A stretch of 49,226 nt of DNA. Source: Rhodopirellula sp. SM50 (lineage in GTDB: Bacteria > Planctomycetota > Planctomycetia > Pirellulales > Pirellulaceae). Shown here in pieces: positions 1 to 9,500 of this stretch (its first letter is position 1; every line of letters starts with the position of its first letter). A program made the translations under genes and the position numbers. The stretch spans positions 1-49,226 of the forward strand of contig NZ_NTFY01000047.1 in assembly GCF_002289565.1 (NCBI RefSeq), given 5' to 3'. The notes beneath the pieces are model-generated. The model did no database searches. It had not been told where the DNA came from and saw nothing but the letters and a program-made list of their open reading frames with translations.

Positions 1-3
1 GCA

Positions 4-224
4 GAGCCGCCCCGCCATTGCGTTCCCAGGCGGAGCCTTGGAACGAGGGTTGAAGACGCTAAGACTTTTGCAGCGCCGGCCCTCTCTGGCGTTTGCTTGC
101 TGCGCAAACGCCGTCTCTCCCAGAGGGAGAGAATCTAATTGGTTGCCAAATCCCGCAGCAAAAGAATCGACGTCCCGAGCCGCCCCGCCATTGCGTTCCA
201 AGGCGAAGCCTTGGAACGAGGGTT
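4..224. repeat. Two direct copies of a 48-bp palindrome-containing repeat
   Basis: Near-identical 48-bp segments lie at 4-51 and 177-224. Both start GAGCCGCCCCGCC and end GGAACGAGGGTT. Each contains a self-complementary core (GTTCCAAGGC, a 3-base loop, GCCTTGGAAC in the second copy; slightly diverged in the first). The 125 bp between them holds further short hairpins, such as GGCGTTTGC with GCAAACGCC. The pair sits just downstream of lepA, so it may act as an mRNA 3' hairpin or be a small non-autonomous repeat. No coding signal is seen in 1-241. Confidence 0.6.
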
Positions 225-241
225 ACGAACGCTGAAGATGC

Positions 242-2037
<1,796 letters not shown>

Positions 2038-2041
<4 letters not shown>

Positions 2042-3099
2042 GATTGTTTCATTGCTTGTTTTCGCGCGTACCCGGCCAATCCGAGGTATCCCGCGTCGGC
2101 ACCCAGGTTCGCGAAGGCGATGGAGGTGCCGTCAAATACATTTTCAAAGGTCCGGCTTTTGAATTCTTCGAGAATGCCGGACAAAAACCGTTCTCCGATC
2201 GGGCAACCGCTGCCGCCAAAGTTCATCGCGCCGCCCAGCGTTACCACGCCGGGGTCCAGTGCGTGCACCAGCGACGTGATCCCGATCCCCAGCCATTGTG
2301 CCGTTTCGTCCACGATTTCAAGTGCCACGGCGTCACCTGCGTCGGCGGCCTCGTAAACCTTTTTCGCCGTCAATTCGCTGTTGCTGCCCCCCAACAGGCC
2401 ACCGAGCGAACTCTCCGCACCGGCGGTCAGCCGTTCACGGGTGCGGTCCACCACGGCGCTGGCACTGGCATAGGCCTCCAGTTGCCCGCGGCCCCCGCCC
2501 CAGACACACAACCGCGCCTGGGGCGAAGGATCCACCAGGATGTGTCCACACTCGCTGCCGAAACTGTTCACTCCGTTGACCAACTCGCCGTCCACAATGA
2601 TCCCTCCGCCGACGCCCGTGCCCAGGGTCAACAGAATCATCGAATTCGAATCCCGTCCCGTCCCGATCCAAAATTCCCCGAATGCCGCCGCGTTGGCGTC
2701 GTTCAAGAACGATATCGGACGTCCGAGCAACTCCTTCAGTGCATCAACAATTGCAAATCCCCACCAGGAAGGCAATTGCGGTGGAGCGACCAGAAGTCCG
2801 TTGGCAAGGTCCATCGGCCCGGGGGCGCCCAAGCCGATGTGTGGAACCTGTCCCACCACACCCAACCGGCTCTCGACCTCCGAGACCACGTCGGCGATTC
2901 GCTGCATCGCGGCCGGAGCCCCTTCACCCTCACGGGTCGGGATTTTCTCATAGGCGACCGTGTAGCCCTGTTCATCGACCAAACCGAGTTTGATCCCCGT
3001 GCCGCCAATGTCGATGCCCCAATAGTACGGTGCACTCGACTGCTCAATGGGGTGGATTTGAGACGACGTGACGGGCGCCGGGTCGCTGGAAAGACTCAT
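2038..3099 (-). CDS. ROK-family sugar kinase (glucokinase-like)
   Basis: 353 residues from the ATG at 3099. The frame stays open upstream, but that part is low-complexity and lacks homology-like features, so the inner start is preferred. ROK kinases phosphorylate glucose or related hexoses with ATP in the cytoplasm. Visible motifs are the phosphate-binding GIDIGGTGIKLGLVD near the start, NDANAAAFGEFW with the catalytic Asp, and GTGVGGGIIVDG. The region that usually carries the ROK zinc site (C-x-C-G-x2-G-C) reads CVWGGGRGQLEA, so only the first cysteine survives and the site is probably altered or zinc-free. The gene overlaps lepA by 4 bp and is divergent from a glycosyltransferase. Glucokinase is the likeliest activity, but sugar specificity cannot be read from the sequence. 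Confidence 0.88.
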
Positions 3100-3132
3100 A
3101 GTTGCGTTTTGGGGTTTGCCCGTGGGTTGGGC

Positions 3133-3190
3133 CTGACAGTTGATCGGATCTGACCGTTGATTGGATCTGACCGTTGATTGGATCTGACAG
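3133..3190. repeat. Three 17-bp tandem repeats upstream of the ROK/lepA and glycosyltransferase genes
   Basis: The unit CTGACCGTTGATTGGAT occurs at 3150-3166 and 3167-3183, preceded by a variant (CTGACAGTTGATCGGAT, 3133-3149) and followed by a 7-base remnant. It lies between two divergently transcribed genes, 34 bp upstream of the ROK kinase start and 78 bp upstream of the glycosyltransferase start. Regularly spaced iterons in a divergent promoter region are a common form of regulator binding array. That role is inferred; only the repeat itself is seen. Confidence 0.75.
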
Positions 3191-3203
3191 GGCGGAGTAT
3201 AGA
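3174..3203 (+). promoter_or_regulatory. Candidate sigma-70-like promoter for the glycosyltransferase
   Basis: TTGATT (3174-3179) and TATAGA (3198-3203) are separated by 18 bp and lie about 65 bp upstream of the chosen ATG at 3268. The -35-like box falls inside the third 17-bp repeat, so a protein bound to the repeats could affect this promoter. The match is to the general bacterial consensus only; planctomycete promoters are poorly defined, so confidence is low. Confidence 0.25.
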
Positions 3204-3267
3204 AACGGTCCGCTATAGTCACAACGAGCGTTTTCCCACAGTTTCCCCCCAATCCGTACCCCCCCCC

Positions 3268-4566
3268 ATGAAAGTTGTGTATTTGACCGCTGGAGCTGCA
3301 GGAATGTTTTGCGGCAGTTGCATGCACGACAATGCGATTGCCCGCGCCTTGGCCTCCATCGACGTCGAGTGCATTCTGCAACCGGTGTACACGCCGATTC
3401 GGACGGACGAAGAAAGTGTTGCCGATGGGAAGGTTTTTCTTGGCGGCATTCACGTCTATTTGTTGCAACAGATGCCCTGGTTGCGGTTCCTGCCCCGCCC
3501 GGTCCGCGGCCTGTTGGATGCTCCAGCGCTGGTCCGCTGGGCGACGCGCCGCGCCGGCGGCGTCGATCCGGCAAAACTCGGCGAGCTGTCCATTTCGATG
3601 TTACGCGGAGCCGACGGACGCCAAGCCGAAGAATTCAATCGTTTGACCGACTGGATCGCCACGGAACTCAAACCCGACGCCGTCGTGCTGACGAATCTTT
3701 TGATCGGCGGCGGACTGCCGCAACTGCGCGAGCGGCTGCCCGACGCCAAGTTGATCGTGATGCTGCAGGGCGATGACATCTTTCTCGATCATCTCCCCCA
3801 AGCGGCCCGCAGTGCGGCGATCGAACTTTGCACCCAACTGGTCCGCTACGTGGATCACTTCTGTGTCCACAGCGAGTTCTACGCCCAAAAAATGGGCGCG
3901 CTGTTCGAGATTCCCGACGAGAAACTGGTCATCACGCCGCTCTCGATCGATCCGACACCGTTTGCGGCGAGCGCTCGCCCCAACGATCCTTCCGAAGGCG
4001 AATTTCGTTTGGGATACTTGGCCCGCATCGCACCGGAAAAAGGATTGCATCGCTTGGTCGAAGCCTTTGAACGCATCGCCGCCGACGACCCGACCATCAC
4101 ATTGCACGCGGCCGGTTGGCTGGGCAACGGAAACGAACCCTACCTGCGCTCGCTCCAAAAACGTTTGCACGATGCGGGTCTGGCCGAGCGGTTCACCTAT
4201 CACGGCAGCCCCGATTTGGCCGGCAAGGTGCGTTTCCTGCAAAGCATCGATCTGTTGAGCGTGCCCACCGAATACGAAGACCCCAAAGGATTGTTTGTGT
4301 TGGAGTCGTTGGCGGCCGGAACACCGGTCGTGATGCCCGACCACGGTGCCTTCGGCGAATTGGTTCGTTCCACCGGCGGCGGCGTGTTGGTCGCCCCGGA
4401 CAGCATCGACGCCCTCTGCGCCGCGATCGAAGCACTGAAGGCGGATCCGAGCCGACGACGCGCGCTGGCCGAAGCCGGCCGGCGCGGCGTCGACGAAAAG
4501 CACTCCATCGCCACCGCCGCCAAACAGCTGGCGGACCTGGTCGGGCAGGAAAAGGTCAGGCTGTAA
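3268..4566 (+). CDS. GT4-type glycosyltransferase (group 1)
   Basis: 432 residues from the ATG at 3268; the frame is open further upstream, but the protein fold begins at MKVVYLTAGAAGMF. GT-B glycosyltransferases move a sugar from a nucleotide-sugar donor to an acceptor, for example in polysaccharide or trehalose/sucrose-type synthesis. The N-terminal Rossmann half carries FCGSCMHDNAIARAL, and the C-terminal donor-binding half has GYLARIAPEKGLHRLVEAF and the GT4 E-x7-E region (EYEDPKGLFVLESLAAGTPV). No membrane segments are visible, so it is probably cytoplasmic or peripherally membrane-bound. The last codons and the stop (ending KVRL) lie inside dispersed repeat copy A at 4550-4710, so the native C-terminus may have been replaced or trimmed by that element. 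Donor and acceptor are unknown. Confidence 0.9.
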   Translation: MKVVYLTAGAAGMFCGSCMHDNAIARALASIDVECILQPVYTPIRTDEESVADGKVFLGGIHVYLLQQMPWLRFLPRPVRGLLDAPALVRWATRRAGGVDPAKLGELSISMLRGADGRQAEEFNRLTDWIATELKPDAVVLTNLLIGGGLPQLRERLPDAKLIVMLQGDDIFLDHLPQAARSAAIELCTQLVRYVDHFCVHSEFYAQKMGALFEIPDEKLVITPLSIDPTPFAASARPNDPSEGEFRLGYLARIAPEKGLHRLVEAFERIAADDPTITLHAAGWLGNGNEPYLRSLQKRLHDAGLAERFTYHGSPDLAGKVRFLQSIDLLSVPTEYEDPKGLFVLESLAAGTPVVMPDHGAFGELVRSTGGGVLVAPDSIDALCAAIEALKADPSRRRALAEAGRRGVDEKHSIATAAKQLADLVGQEKVRL

Positions 4567-4710
4567 CTTGCGGAACGATGAAGCGATGACTGGGCCCACG
4601 GATGGCAGCGCGAACCCACGGATTTTTTTCACCCTGTCATCCGTGGGTTCGCGCTGCTATCCGTGGGCATTCTTTTCCGTGGATTGCCCGGTAAGATTGC
4701 TGGAGTGCTT
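4550..4710 (+). repeat. Dispersed palindromic repeat 'CCCACGGAT', copy A
   Basis: About 160 bp with an inner palindrome: GGCAGCGCGAACCCACGGAT, a short spacer, then ATCCGTGGGTTCGCGCTGCT. It begins with AAAAGGTCAGG, inside the end of the glycosyltransferase gene, and ends with GGTAAGATTGCTGGAGTGCT. The same element occurs in reverse orientation at 26900-27061, including both flanks, so the unit boundaries are well defined by the pair. The GGTCAGG edge resembles motifs associated with REP/RAYT-type elements. The strong stem just after a stop codon could also act in transcript termination. Confidence 0.8.
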
Positions 4711-4784
4711 CGTCAAGAGTTTAACGCCGTAGCGTCGCGGCCGTGATGGGAGCAGGCACAAAGGCCAATCCGCTCTACGCCGCT

Positions 4785-5573
4785 CTACGCCGCGCGACGG
4801 ACCGTGGCGACGGCCCGTTGAAAGTCGTCTTGCAACAAGGACCTTCGTCGCCGGAAGGGGGTGAGGACTCGGCTGGCTTTGTCTCTCAAAATCTGGGTGA
4901 CCCACAACGGGTTGATCTTTGATTGACTCATCAGGTGTATCCCGCGATAGGAAACCAGTTGACGACCGTAGTGCGCCGCGACGGTCTGCAACGCCCGCTT
5001 GGACCACAGACTGATGTGTTGGCCGCCGTCCAAGACGTAGTACCACCACTGATCGGGTTGCGGGGCGGGATCGGGAACCGGCTCGGTGGAGATCAGCCAG
5101 TGATCGGCCGTCGCATCCATCCGTTGCAATTCCCTGTGCGGATTTTCGAAGTGTTCAAAAACTTCAAACGCTGTCAGGAAATCAAATCCGTTGGCCGACG
5201 ATTCGGCTTCCAGCCCCGCGGCAAACAGGTTTTGACAGTACGGGTCACGATGCAGAAAATGGTGTCCCCGGTCACGCATCATTCGCGTGAACATCCCGTA
5301 GCCGCCGCCATAGTCCAGGCAGTGAAAGGCCTTGGGATAAATGAATCGCAGCAGCAGATCGGTGATCCGAGCGAACCGTTCGTTGCGTGCGATCAGCCCG
5401 ACGTCGGAGGCGATAATCGCGTCGCCGTAGGCCTCTTCCAACCAATACGGTTTTTCGGTTTGGATGAAGTGGCAATCCCGACAGCGGAAGTATTCAATTT
5501 CGTATTTGCCCAGAATCGTCGCGTGGGCGAACGAATCGGCATTGTGGCGACATACCAGACAGTCCATCGTCAT
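4785..5573 (-). CDS. Class I SAM-dependent methyltransferase with N-terminal Zn-knuckle
   Basis: 262 residues. It opens with two cysteine pairs (CLVC and CRDC about 27 residues apart), a zinc-knuckle often seen in methyltransferases acting on sugars or lipid-linked glycans. This is followed by a SAM-binding region around HCLDYGGGYGMF (about residues 83-94) and FDFLTAFEVFEHFENP. The late HISLWS motif is also typical of the Methyltransf_23-like family. It is 48 bp downstream of a GT4 glycosyltransferase on the same strand, which supports a role in modifying a cell-surface glycan; that role is inferred. Just after its stop codon region the 10-mer CGCTCTACGC is duplicated in tandem. Start is taken at 5573 (MTMDCL); MDCL two codons later is possible. 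Confidence 0.8.
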   Translation of the reverse strand: MTMDCLVCRHNADSFAHATILGKYEIEYFRCRDCHFIQTEKPYWLEEAYGDAIIASDVGLIARNERFARITDLLLRFIYPKAFHCLDYGGGYGMFTRMMRDRGHHFLHRDPYCQNLFAAGLEAESSANGFDFLTAFEVFEHFENPHRELQRMDATADHWLISTEPVPDPAPQPDQWWYYVLDGGQHISLWSKRALQTVAAHYGRQLVSYRGIHLMSQSKINPLWVTQILRDKASRVLTPFRRRRSLLQDDFQRAVATVRRAA

Positions 5574-5621
5574 TGTCTCTTTTGCAGACCGGTGAAAAGG
5601 TATTGCGGATGAGAAGTCGAG

Positions 5622-6764
5622 CTAAACCGCACACAACAATCTGTCGCTCGGCGGGTTGGCGTTCTCCACCAATCCTCGATAGACCGCCGCGGTGCGCTGT
5701 GCCGTGGTTTGCCAGGTGAAACTCGCCGCCCGCTGTCGCGCCGCCCGCACGATCTCGTGCTGCATCGGCAACGATTCGGTCAGCGCCGAACGCATCATCT
5801 GGGCAACCATTTCGACATCGTCGGGATCAAAGTAGTAGCCGCACTCGCCGACCACTTCACGCATCACCGGCAGATCGGAAACCATCACGGGGGTGCCCGC
5901 TGACATCGCTTCCAGCGACGGCAATCCGAACCCTTCGGCGCGGGACGGAAACAGGAATCCGCGGGCGTGCTCGTACAGCGTCCTCAGCAACGCGTCGGGA
6001 ACATTCGGCATCAAGATGGCTGAGCCGTCATCCGGCCACTCCAGCTGCGCCGCCTCGCGACGTTTCATCGGCGGTCCCACCACGACCAGTTTGGCTTCCT
6101 CGGGCAACGTGCCGTGCAGCCGTTTCCACGCGTTCCAAACGACTTCAAAATTCTTGTAACTGTTGCGACGACCGACGAACAACACGTAGGGCTTGTCCGT
6201 CAAGGCTTCCGGCAGCACTGCGGGCGCGATGTCCGACAGAGAGGTCCCGAGCGGAATCACCGATGCCTTGCCGCGACAATCGGGAAAGCGTTCACACAGC
6301 TCATCGTGGGTCGCCTGAGAAATGCAAATCAGATGATCCGCCGCGGCAATCGCATCGTATTTCACGGCAATGTGTTTGCCGGTCGGATCGAGCGACGGAA
6401 CGGCCTCGTGAACAAAGTCCAGAATCGTCGCGACCAGCGGACGGTTGCCCCGCCGAATCGCCCGCCGACACAAGCCGCTGTAATACGTCCAATGCTCCAC
6501 GTCGGCGTCGATGGAGTCAAATTGCTGGGTGATCTGACGCTGCATGCGGTCACGCGTCAGTTTTCTCAGCCAGGAAACCGATGGCTCCGTTTGCACCCCG
6601 TGATAGCTCAATTGCGGGTTGGAAAGTTCAGGTTCGTCAGCGGCCGGACCGACGACCGTCGGTCGGTAATCGGTTGGCAGGTGGTGGATCAGCTCGCTGA
6701 AGTAACGGGCCACACCGCCCCAACGCATAATCTGGAAGATCGCGCCTTCGTATAAAACTCTCAT
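5622..6764 (-). CDS. GT4-type glycosyltransferase
   Basis: 380 residues. The N-terminus MRVLYEGAIFQIMRWGGVARYF is typical of group 1 glycosyltransferases that start with a glycine-rich acceptor-side loop. The C-terminal donor domain has PYVLFVGRRNSYKNF and the family signature PSRAEGFGLPSLEAMSAGTP with the E-x7-E glutamates. It is expected to be cytoplasmic and act on activated sugars for surface polysaccharide. It is followed after 48 bp by the methyltransferase gene and preceded 114 bp upstream by the VWA gene, all on the minus strand, so it probably forms a two-gene unit with the methyltransferase. Acceptor and donor are not readable. Confidence 0.9.
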   Translation of the reverse strand: MRVLYEGAIFQIMRWGGVARYFSELIHHLPTDYRPTVVGPAADEPELSNPQLSYHGVQTEPSVSWLRKLTRDRMQRQITQQFDSIDADVEHWTYYSGLCRRAIRRGNRPLVATILDFVHEAVPSLDPTGKHIAVKYDAIAAADHLICISQATHDELCERFPDCRGKASVIPLGTSLSDIAPAVLPEALTDKPYVLFVGRRNSYKNFEVVWNAWKRLHGTLPEEAKLVVVGPPMKRREAAQLEWPDDGSAILMPNVPDALLRTLYEHARGFLFPSRAEGFGLPSLEAMSAGTPVMVSDLPVMREVVGECGYYFDPDDVEMVAQMMRSALTESLPMQHEIVRAARQRAASFTWQTTAQRTAAVYRGLVENANPPSDRLLCAV

Positions 6765-6878
6765 TTTGGATCACACTCGCAAACACATTGCCCAATCGAA
6801 CCGCAACCGCCCTCATCCATCAACCGACGGTCTGTACCAAAATCTGGCCGCCGCTGAAAAGAGAGCTTGTGAAACTCC

Positions 6879-7952
6879 CTAACTCCGGCCGCGGCGGCGT
6901 GATCGGCGATCCCCCGGACGCCGCCGAGAATCGGTGTTGCGAATCTGAAAGAACTTCAACACCTGTTCGCGATGTTCGGGTCCGAACGCCATCACTAACA
7001 GATACTCCATCAACCGTTCGCTGTCCTTCATCACAAACGCTTCGCCGCCGCCGGCCTGGGCGATCAAATAAAACTCGGGCAATGGCGTGACGCTGCGGCA
7101 CGTCACGGTGTAAACACGCCCCTTGTCATAGCCGTGGAACTCCTTGGCCAGGTCCAGACAGGTTTGCACGTCGGACCGATGCGGGGGCGCGTCTCCAAAG
7201 ACCAGCATCACTTTCTGAGCGTGCGGGCGAAACCGGTTGGTCCGCAACGCCCACGCCATCCCGGCTTGAACGGCTTCGGGGTGGTCGCCCCCACCCTGGG
7301 CGTCCGCGGCATTGACGAAGCTTTGCACCTTTTGGACGTCGCTGTCGAGTTCGATGCCGCGGACGAGATAGGCTTCGTTCAAATCCCGATAGGTCGCCAG
7401 CGAAAACCTCGCCTTGGGGACCTTTTCCAACACGACCGTGCCGATCTCGCTGATCCGCCGTTTGACTGCATGGATTTCACTTTTCATGCTGCCGGTGCTA
7501 TCAAACACCACCGCGATGTCGATGCCGTTGAGTTGCGCATCACGAATCCGGTTGGAGAACGCCCGCGAATAGCCCTTCAACGCGCCGCCGAACATCACTT
7601 CCACGTCGACGTCCGGCTGGACGTTTGTCCCCTGAATCTCAATCGCGTCCAGTTCGATCGGCACGGCGACGACGTCTTCCACGACCGGCTGAACGTCCAG
7701 TTCGATCTTGTCGATCACGATCGACTGGATCTCGGGCGGTTTCTGATCGGTCGGTTCACCGATCTCGATCACAAACGGCTCGTTGACTTCGATGCGATAG
7801 CTAAGCAATGCCAGACAGATCAGCACGACCAAATGGACGATCAAGCTGACCAATGCTGCCGGCGCGCGGCGCAGGAACTCGTCGACGACCTCGTCGTCCT
7901 CCGCCACCCCGGCTTTCGGCTGGATTCCGGTCTCCTCTTGCATGCCATCCAT
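6879..7952 (-). CDS. Membrane-anchored von Willebrand factor A domain protein
   Basis: 357 residues. A short acidic cytoplasmic N-terminus (1-30) is followed by one transmembrane helix (about 32-52, APAALVSLIVHLVVLICLALL), a linker and a VWA domain beginning at about residue 146 (IAVVFDSTGSM). The MIDAS metal site is present as D151-S-T-G-S, with the later conserved VFGDAPPH stretch. VWA domains bind partners through a divalent metal ion; here the domain faces outward from the membrane. The C-terminus is strongly arginine-rich (RRRPGDRRSRRRGRS). It lies 72 bp after a TPR lipoprotein gene that is itself coupled to a multiheme cytochrome gene, so a shared periplasmic assembly is plausible. The precise partner is unknown. 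Confidence 0.85.
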   Translation of the reverse strand: MDGMQEETGIQPKAGVAEDDEVVDEFLRRAPAALVSLIVHLVVLICLALLSYRIEVNEPFVIEIGEPTDQKPPEIQSIVIDKIELDVQPVVEDVVAVPIELDAIEIQGTNVQPDVDVEVMFGGALKGYSRAFSNRIRDAQLNGIDIAVVFDSTGSMKSEIHAVKRRISEIGTVVLEKVPKARFSLATYRDLNEAYLVRGIELDSDVQKVQSFVNAADAQGGGDHPEAVQAGMAWALRTNRFRPHAQKVMLVFGDAPPHRSDVQTCLDLAKEFHGYDKGRVYTVTCRSVTPLPEFYLIAQAGGGEAFVMKDSERLMEYLLVMAFGPEHREQVLKFFQIRNTDSRRRPGDRRSRRRGRS

Positions 7953-8024
7953 CTTACCGGAGACGGCGGCTTGGAGTGGCAGTCAAACTCGCGCAATTGG
8001 GTGAAGCCATCCGCTCTTGGATGC

Positions 8025-9500
8025 TTATCGTTCGGAGCTTGTTCCATCGTGTTCGCTGCACAAAAATGCATGAAAAGCTGCCGTCGACTCCGCCACACCG
8101 GACTGCAGACGCTGCAAACGGTCGCGATTGATTTTGGTGATCGCCTGCGATGCATCTTGGGCGGACAGCGTCCCACGCGAACGTTCCAGCGCGACCCGTA
8201 CCGTCCGCCATGCCAACGCCTCCAGCGGACGAGCCAGTTCGTCCAACAACTCGGCCAAACGCGAGACCTGGTCGAGTTCGATGTCTGGGTTGGATGCCAT
8301 TTGCTCGCCGATCTGGTGTGTCTCGGCGATTAGCTCGGCGCGGCGGGATGCTTCGGCGGCTCGGTCATCCATTTCCAATGCATTGAAGGATCCAGCCATC
8401 AGCCGATAGGACGCCGCATCGGTCGGGTCACGCCTGATGGCGTTGCAAAGACATCGGACCGCTTCTTGATGCTCACCCTGATCGGCATGATGGGTGGCAA
8501 TCGCGAACCAGAAATCCGGTGCATCGTTCTGCGTCGGCAGCGCCGATTGCGCCCACCGGTGGAACGCTTCACGGTCCTGTCCTTGAAGGTGCAATTGAGC
8601 GTGGATGCGTCCGACGAGCGCCTCAACCGCTGGATCTTTTAAATCGGCTTGCTTGAGTGACTGTAACGCGTCTTGCCAATTGCCTTGGCTGATTTCAACT
8701 CTCGCTCGACCTAGCGGACCGATCGGTTCCAGTTCGTCGGTGTCGGCGTCTGCGGCAAACGGATAAGCCAGCCGCAACAGCGACCTGAGGTTGGATGGTT
8801 CGACGACGCCGCTCTGACACAACTGACGAAGGAATGTGCCCGCTTCCAATCGACGCCCCTGACGCAACAACAGTTGCGCGAGCGTCCGCTGTGCCATGCT
8901 GGCGTCGGGGACTTCCGTCAGTATCTCGCGGTAACGTTTTTCCGCCTCGTCATAGCGGCCTTGCAGGACCAACCAATCTGCGGTCTGACCATAGATAGGT
9001 AGTCGGGCGTCGGGCAGCTCGACCAACAAGTCATCGAGCATCTTGACGGCTTCGGGAAAACGATTGCGTTCGGCCAGCACTCGCGCCATCAAGAACGTGG
9101 ATTGTGGATCGTCCGGTGTCGCCGACGTCGCCTTGCGGGCCAACGCAAAGGCGCGATCTAAATCACCCGATTCGAGCGCCGTCAATGCCGCGTCATGCAA
9201 TTCGGCAGGTTCCAACTGCGGTTCGTCCGCGGCAATCGTCGCTGGCCCCGTTGCCGGTGTCGACTCACCTGCCGGCCCACTCGCACGGTCGACAGTTGGC
9301 TCAGCGGACGAGAGATCGATTTCGGCAGCCGGACCGGTCGAGTCGGGCGCGACCACAGCGTCAGCGATGCTCGGCGCGTCCGACGCAGGGTTGGAACTTG
9401 TCTGGCCGCTTTCCGTCGTCGCCGAATCGTTGCGGCAGCCGACGACCAGCAACACGGTGACGAACAGCAGACCAGTGGCACGGTTGAATGTCGATTTCAT
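8025..9500 (-). CDS. TPR-repeat lipoprotein
   Basis: 491 residues from the ATG at 9500. This start is chosen because it gives a clean lipoprotein signal (MKSTFNRATGLLFVTVLLVVGC, lipobox VVGC near residue 22) and overlaps the upstream cytochrome stop by 4 bp. After an Ala/Ser/Pro-rich linker there are repeated helical hairpins consistent with tetratricopeptide repeats (for example AELHDAALTALESGDLDRAF and later YRLMAGSFNALEMDDRAAEA). TPR proteins act as scaffolds for protein-protein contact. The mature protein is expected in the periplasm, lipid-anchored. Translation is probably coupled to the cytochrome gene, and the VWA gene follows on the same strand, which suggests the three products act together. 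Confidence 0.85.
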   Translation of the reverse strand: MKSTFNRATGLLFVTVLLVVGCRNDSATTESGQTSSNPASDAPSIADAVVAPDSTGPAAEIDLSSAEPTVDRASGPAGESTPATGPATIAADEPQLEPAELHDAALTALESGDLDRAFALARKATSATPDDPQSTFLMARVLAERNRFPEAVKMLDDLLVELPDARLPIYGQTADWLVLQGRYDEAEKRYREILTEVPDASMAQRTLAQLLLRQGRRLEAGTFLRQLCQSGVVEPSNLRSLLRLAYPFAADADTDELEPIGPLGRARVEISQGNWQDALQSLKQADLKDPAVEALVGRIHAQLHLQGQDREAFHRWAQSALPTQNDAPDFWFAIATHHADQGEHQEAVRCLCNAIRRDPTDAASYRLMAGSFNALEMDDRAAEASRRAELIAETHQIGEQMASNPDIELDQVSRLAELLDELARPLEALAWRTVRVALERSRGTLSAQDASQAITKINRDRLQRLQSGVAESTAAFHAFLCSEHDGTSSER

